This document shows, in pieces, positions 31,123-32,954 of a stretch of DNA of 32,954 bases. Location of the stretch: positions 1 to 32,954 of the forward strand of contig JANTQF010000380.1 of NCBI GenBank assembly GCA_032988165.1. Reading direction: 5' to 3'. The first letter of the stretch is position 1; each line of letters starts with the position of its first letter. A program made the position numbers and the translations under genes. Origin of the DNA: Emmonsiellopsis sp. PD_33 (lineage: Eukaryota > Ascomycota > Eurotiomycetes > Onygenales > Ajellomycetaceae). The notes beneath the pieces are model-generated. The model did not search any database, was not told where the DNA came from, and was given only the letters and a program-made list of their open reading frames with translations.

Positions 31123-32394
31123 ATGGACCCTCCACAAGCGGAACGGGATGACCTGATCTCCCAGTTCTGTGCCATTACAGGCGCTGCACCCTCAGAGGTA
31201 AGCTTCCATACTCTGCTATAGACAGCTGTGAACCCTTTTTTGCTGATCGCATTTCCATATTGGTAGGCCAGCGAATACCTGGCCGTAAATCACTGGAATC
31301 CCCGGGATGCCCTGTCGTTATACTATGCTCGTCAGGAGGATTCCGAATCCGACGACGAGCCAGCGCAACCCTCTGCCGGTCACACGCTTGGTGGTGCAGC
31401 TCCCCCGCTCTCCTCGAGCTCCGGCCCCGCCAAAGCCCCAAGAAAGAAGTTCGCAACACTTGGCGATTTAACCTCTGGCGACCACCAGCATGGCGACAGC
31501 GACAGTGACGAGCAAGACATGTATGCCGGCGGGGGGAAGTCCGGTCTGGCCGTGCAGAATCCGGACGACCTCAAGAAGAAGATAATTCAGAGAGCACAAG
31601 AGTGAGTGATTGTATGCCCTTGTTAGATTGGAGCTATAGTAACGTATCTTTCTACTAGCGGAGTACCAAGGCCCGGCGGCGATGACCCCACGCCTAGGAG
31701 TTCATATTTCACAGGATCTGCGCGTACGCTTGGAGGCGACGATGCGCCCAGCCAGATTGTCCACGCCCCACCAACAAATGTACCCCGGAGACCTGAGCGT
31801 GTCACCCGAACACTGCACTTCTGGACAGACGGGTTCTCGGTAGATGAGGGTGATCTCTACCGAAACGACGACCCTGTTAATGCACCTATCTTGGAAGGCA
31901 TCCGACAAGGACGAGCACCGCTGTCGATAATGAACGTTCACCCAGGACAAGAGGTTGACGTGGAGGTTAAGCAACACAACGAGAAATACGTCAGGCCAAA
32001 GGCGAAATACAAGCCCTTCTCCGGAGCCGGACATCGACTGGGTAGCCCGACGCCAGGCGCTGGAACAAACTCTCCCTCGCCCGCCCCCGCCCCCGCTGTC
32101 GCCGTAACGCCTCAAAGCAGCGGGCCAGCAACCCCCGCTATCGATGAATCGCAACCTACAGTCGCGTTCCAGATCAGACTAGGAGATGGCACGCGGCTAA
32201 CGACTCGTTTCAACGCTACAAATACGATTGGGGACGTGTACTCGTTTGTTGCTGCTGCCAGCCCAGCCAGCCAAACACGGCCGTGGGTGTTGATGACTAC
32301 ATTCCCCAGCACGGAGCTGAGTGACAAGAATGCGGTTATTGGAGATTTGAAGGAATATAGTCGTGGAGGGGTTGTGGTGCAGAAGTGGACGTAA
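31123..32394 (+). CDS. shp1: UBX-domain Cdc48/p97 cofactor Shp1 (p47)
   Basis: Shp1/p47 recruits the AAA ATPase Cdc48 to ubiquitinated substrates, for example in membrane fusion and protein-phosphatase-1 assembly. Three exons (31123-31197, 31267-31601, 31659-32394) give 381 residues, the expected length. Domains: UBA (about 1-47; FCAITGAAPSEASEYLAVNHWNPRDAL), an acidic Ser/Asp linker, SEP (about 185-250; LHFWTDGFSVDEGDLYR, then INVHPGQEVDVEV-like MNVHPGQEVDVEV), the Cdc48-binding SHP box FSGAGHRLG (257-265), an Ala/Pro linker, and UBX (about 300-381; FQIRLGDGTRLTTRFN, then TTFPSTELSD). Exon 1 encodes only the first UBA helix. Composition becomes G-rich in the last about 30 codons. Confidence 0.97.
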
Positions 32395-32788
32395 TCATGC
32401 AGGTGGATGAACGGGACTGAGATGGGATGCGGGGAGCATAACTACGACACGACAAATGGGATGGGTTGGCTAGGTTATGGATGCGGGCGGAATTATTTTA
32501 ATGTGATTCAACGCGGTAGTAGAATTAAAATGGTAACCTGTATCCGGGCATGAATTGCGCCAAACAATCAGAACCTTCAAGCTTGAGTGTAGTATAGTAT
32601 AAATGTGGCATATTTGTCCCACCGATGACGCCACTAAAAAGCTGCTTGATAATCCATCCGCCAAAGAAAAAAGAAACCAAACCTCACCAACAAAACATCA
32701 CCACAATGCCACCATCTCCCCCTAACACCTCCCAATAATAAGTCCCTCCCATATCCCAGCCCCCATACCATACGTAAATACCCCAACC
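32395..32788. other. shp1-cfd1 intergenic region
   Basis: shp1 3' flank followed by a C-rich leader before the ATG at 32789. No coding signal. Confidence 0.5.
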
Positions 32789-32954
32789 ATGCCCCTAGAC
32801 GGCATCAAAAACATCGTCCTCGCGGTCTGTTCTAACTTGCTGCCGGCCCCCGGGTACCAGGGTCTCGTCCCGCGATGACGGATCCAGTGTGCTATTCTTG
32901 CCAGCTAAGGTTTTCCCCCATTTGGCGCCGCCCAAGCCATGGCGAGTGGGTCAT
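32789..32954 (+). CDS. cfd1: Probable first exon of Cfd1-like Fe-S scaffold ATPase (partial)
   Basis: ATG 32789 opens MPLDGIKNIVLA, after which a GTCTGT donor-like site follows at 32825 and the frame soon stops. Cfd1/NUBP2 P-loop ATPases, cytosolic Fe-S cluster scaffolds, begin with a very similar stretch directly before their GKGGVGKS nucleotide-binding loop. That loop is not in the window, so the intron would have to run past the right edge (more than 130 bp). Twelve residues is little evidence; another Mrp/Nbp35-type ATPase is possible. Confidence 0.45.

Overview
The window is nuclear DNA of a filamentous ascomycete, most likely an Aspergillus or close relative in the Eurotiales. Genes are compact and carry short GT-AG introns, mostly about 50-110 bp. 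They encode typical ascomycete versions of housekeeping proteins with no operon structure. I count twelve intact protein genes, one decayed or truncated NRPS gene, and the first exon of a gene cut by the right edge. All exon models come from reading frame, splice signals and family conservation; there is no transcript evidence here.

Layout. Left block (1-9300): spo11 (meiotic double-strand-break enzyme, minus), erg7 (lanosterol synthase, plus), sgt1 (HSP90/SCF co-chaperone, plus) and a vacuolar PQ-loop transporter (minus). Accessory-looking block (9300-15900): an NRPS relic with half a condensation domain plus a truncated adenylation domain, an unidentified coding-like fragment on the other strand, and a secreted pectate lyase, all set in long gene-poor DNA. 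Right block (16000-32954): sfh5 (Sec14-like heme/PI-transfer family), taf6 (TFIID/SAGA), spe2 (S-adenosylmethionine decarboxylase), taf11 (TFIID), then on the minus strand oxa1 and mim1 (mitochondrial inner- and outer-membrane insertion factors), then shp1 (Cdc48/p97 cofactor) and the probable start of cfd1 (cytosolic Fe-S assembly).

Functional links: taf6 and taf11 are both histone-fold TFIID subunits. oxa1 and mim1 are neighbours serving membrane insertion in the two mitochondrial membranes. erg7 and spe2 are core metabolic enzymes (ergosterol, polyamines).

Most notable signals outside ordinary annotation: (1) repeated switching of synonymous-site composition from C-ending to G-ending codons inside exons, strongest in sgt1, taf6 and taf11; (2) a small upstream ORF before spe2 that appears to be split by its own leader intron; (3) a perfect 14-bp inverted repeat built from CCAAT/ATTGG boxes and a 14-bp palindrome around CACGTG in the same intergenic region; (4) the NRPS relic. 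I found no CRISPR, no credible tRNA or rRNA gene and no intact mobile element.
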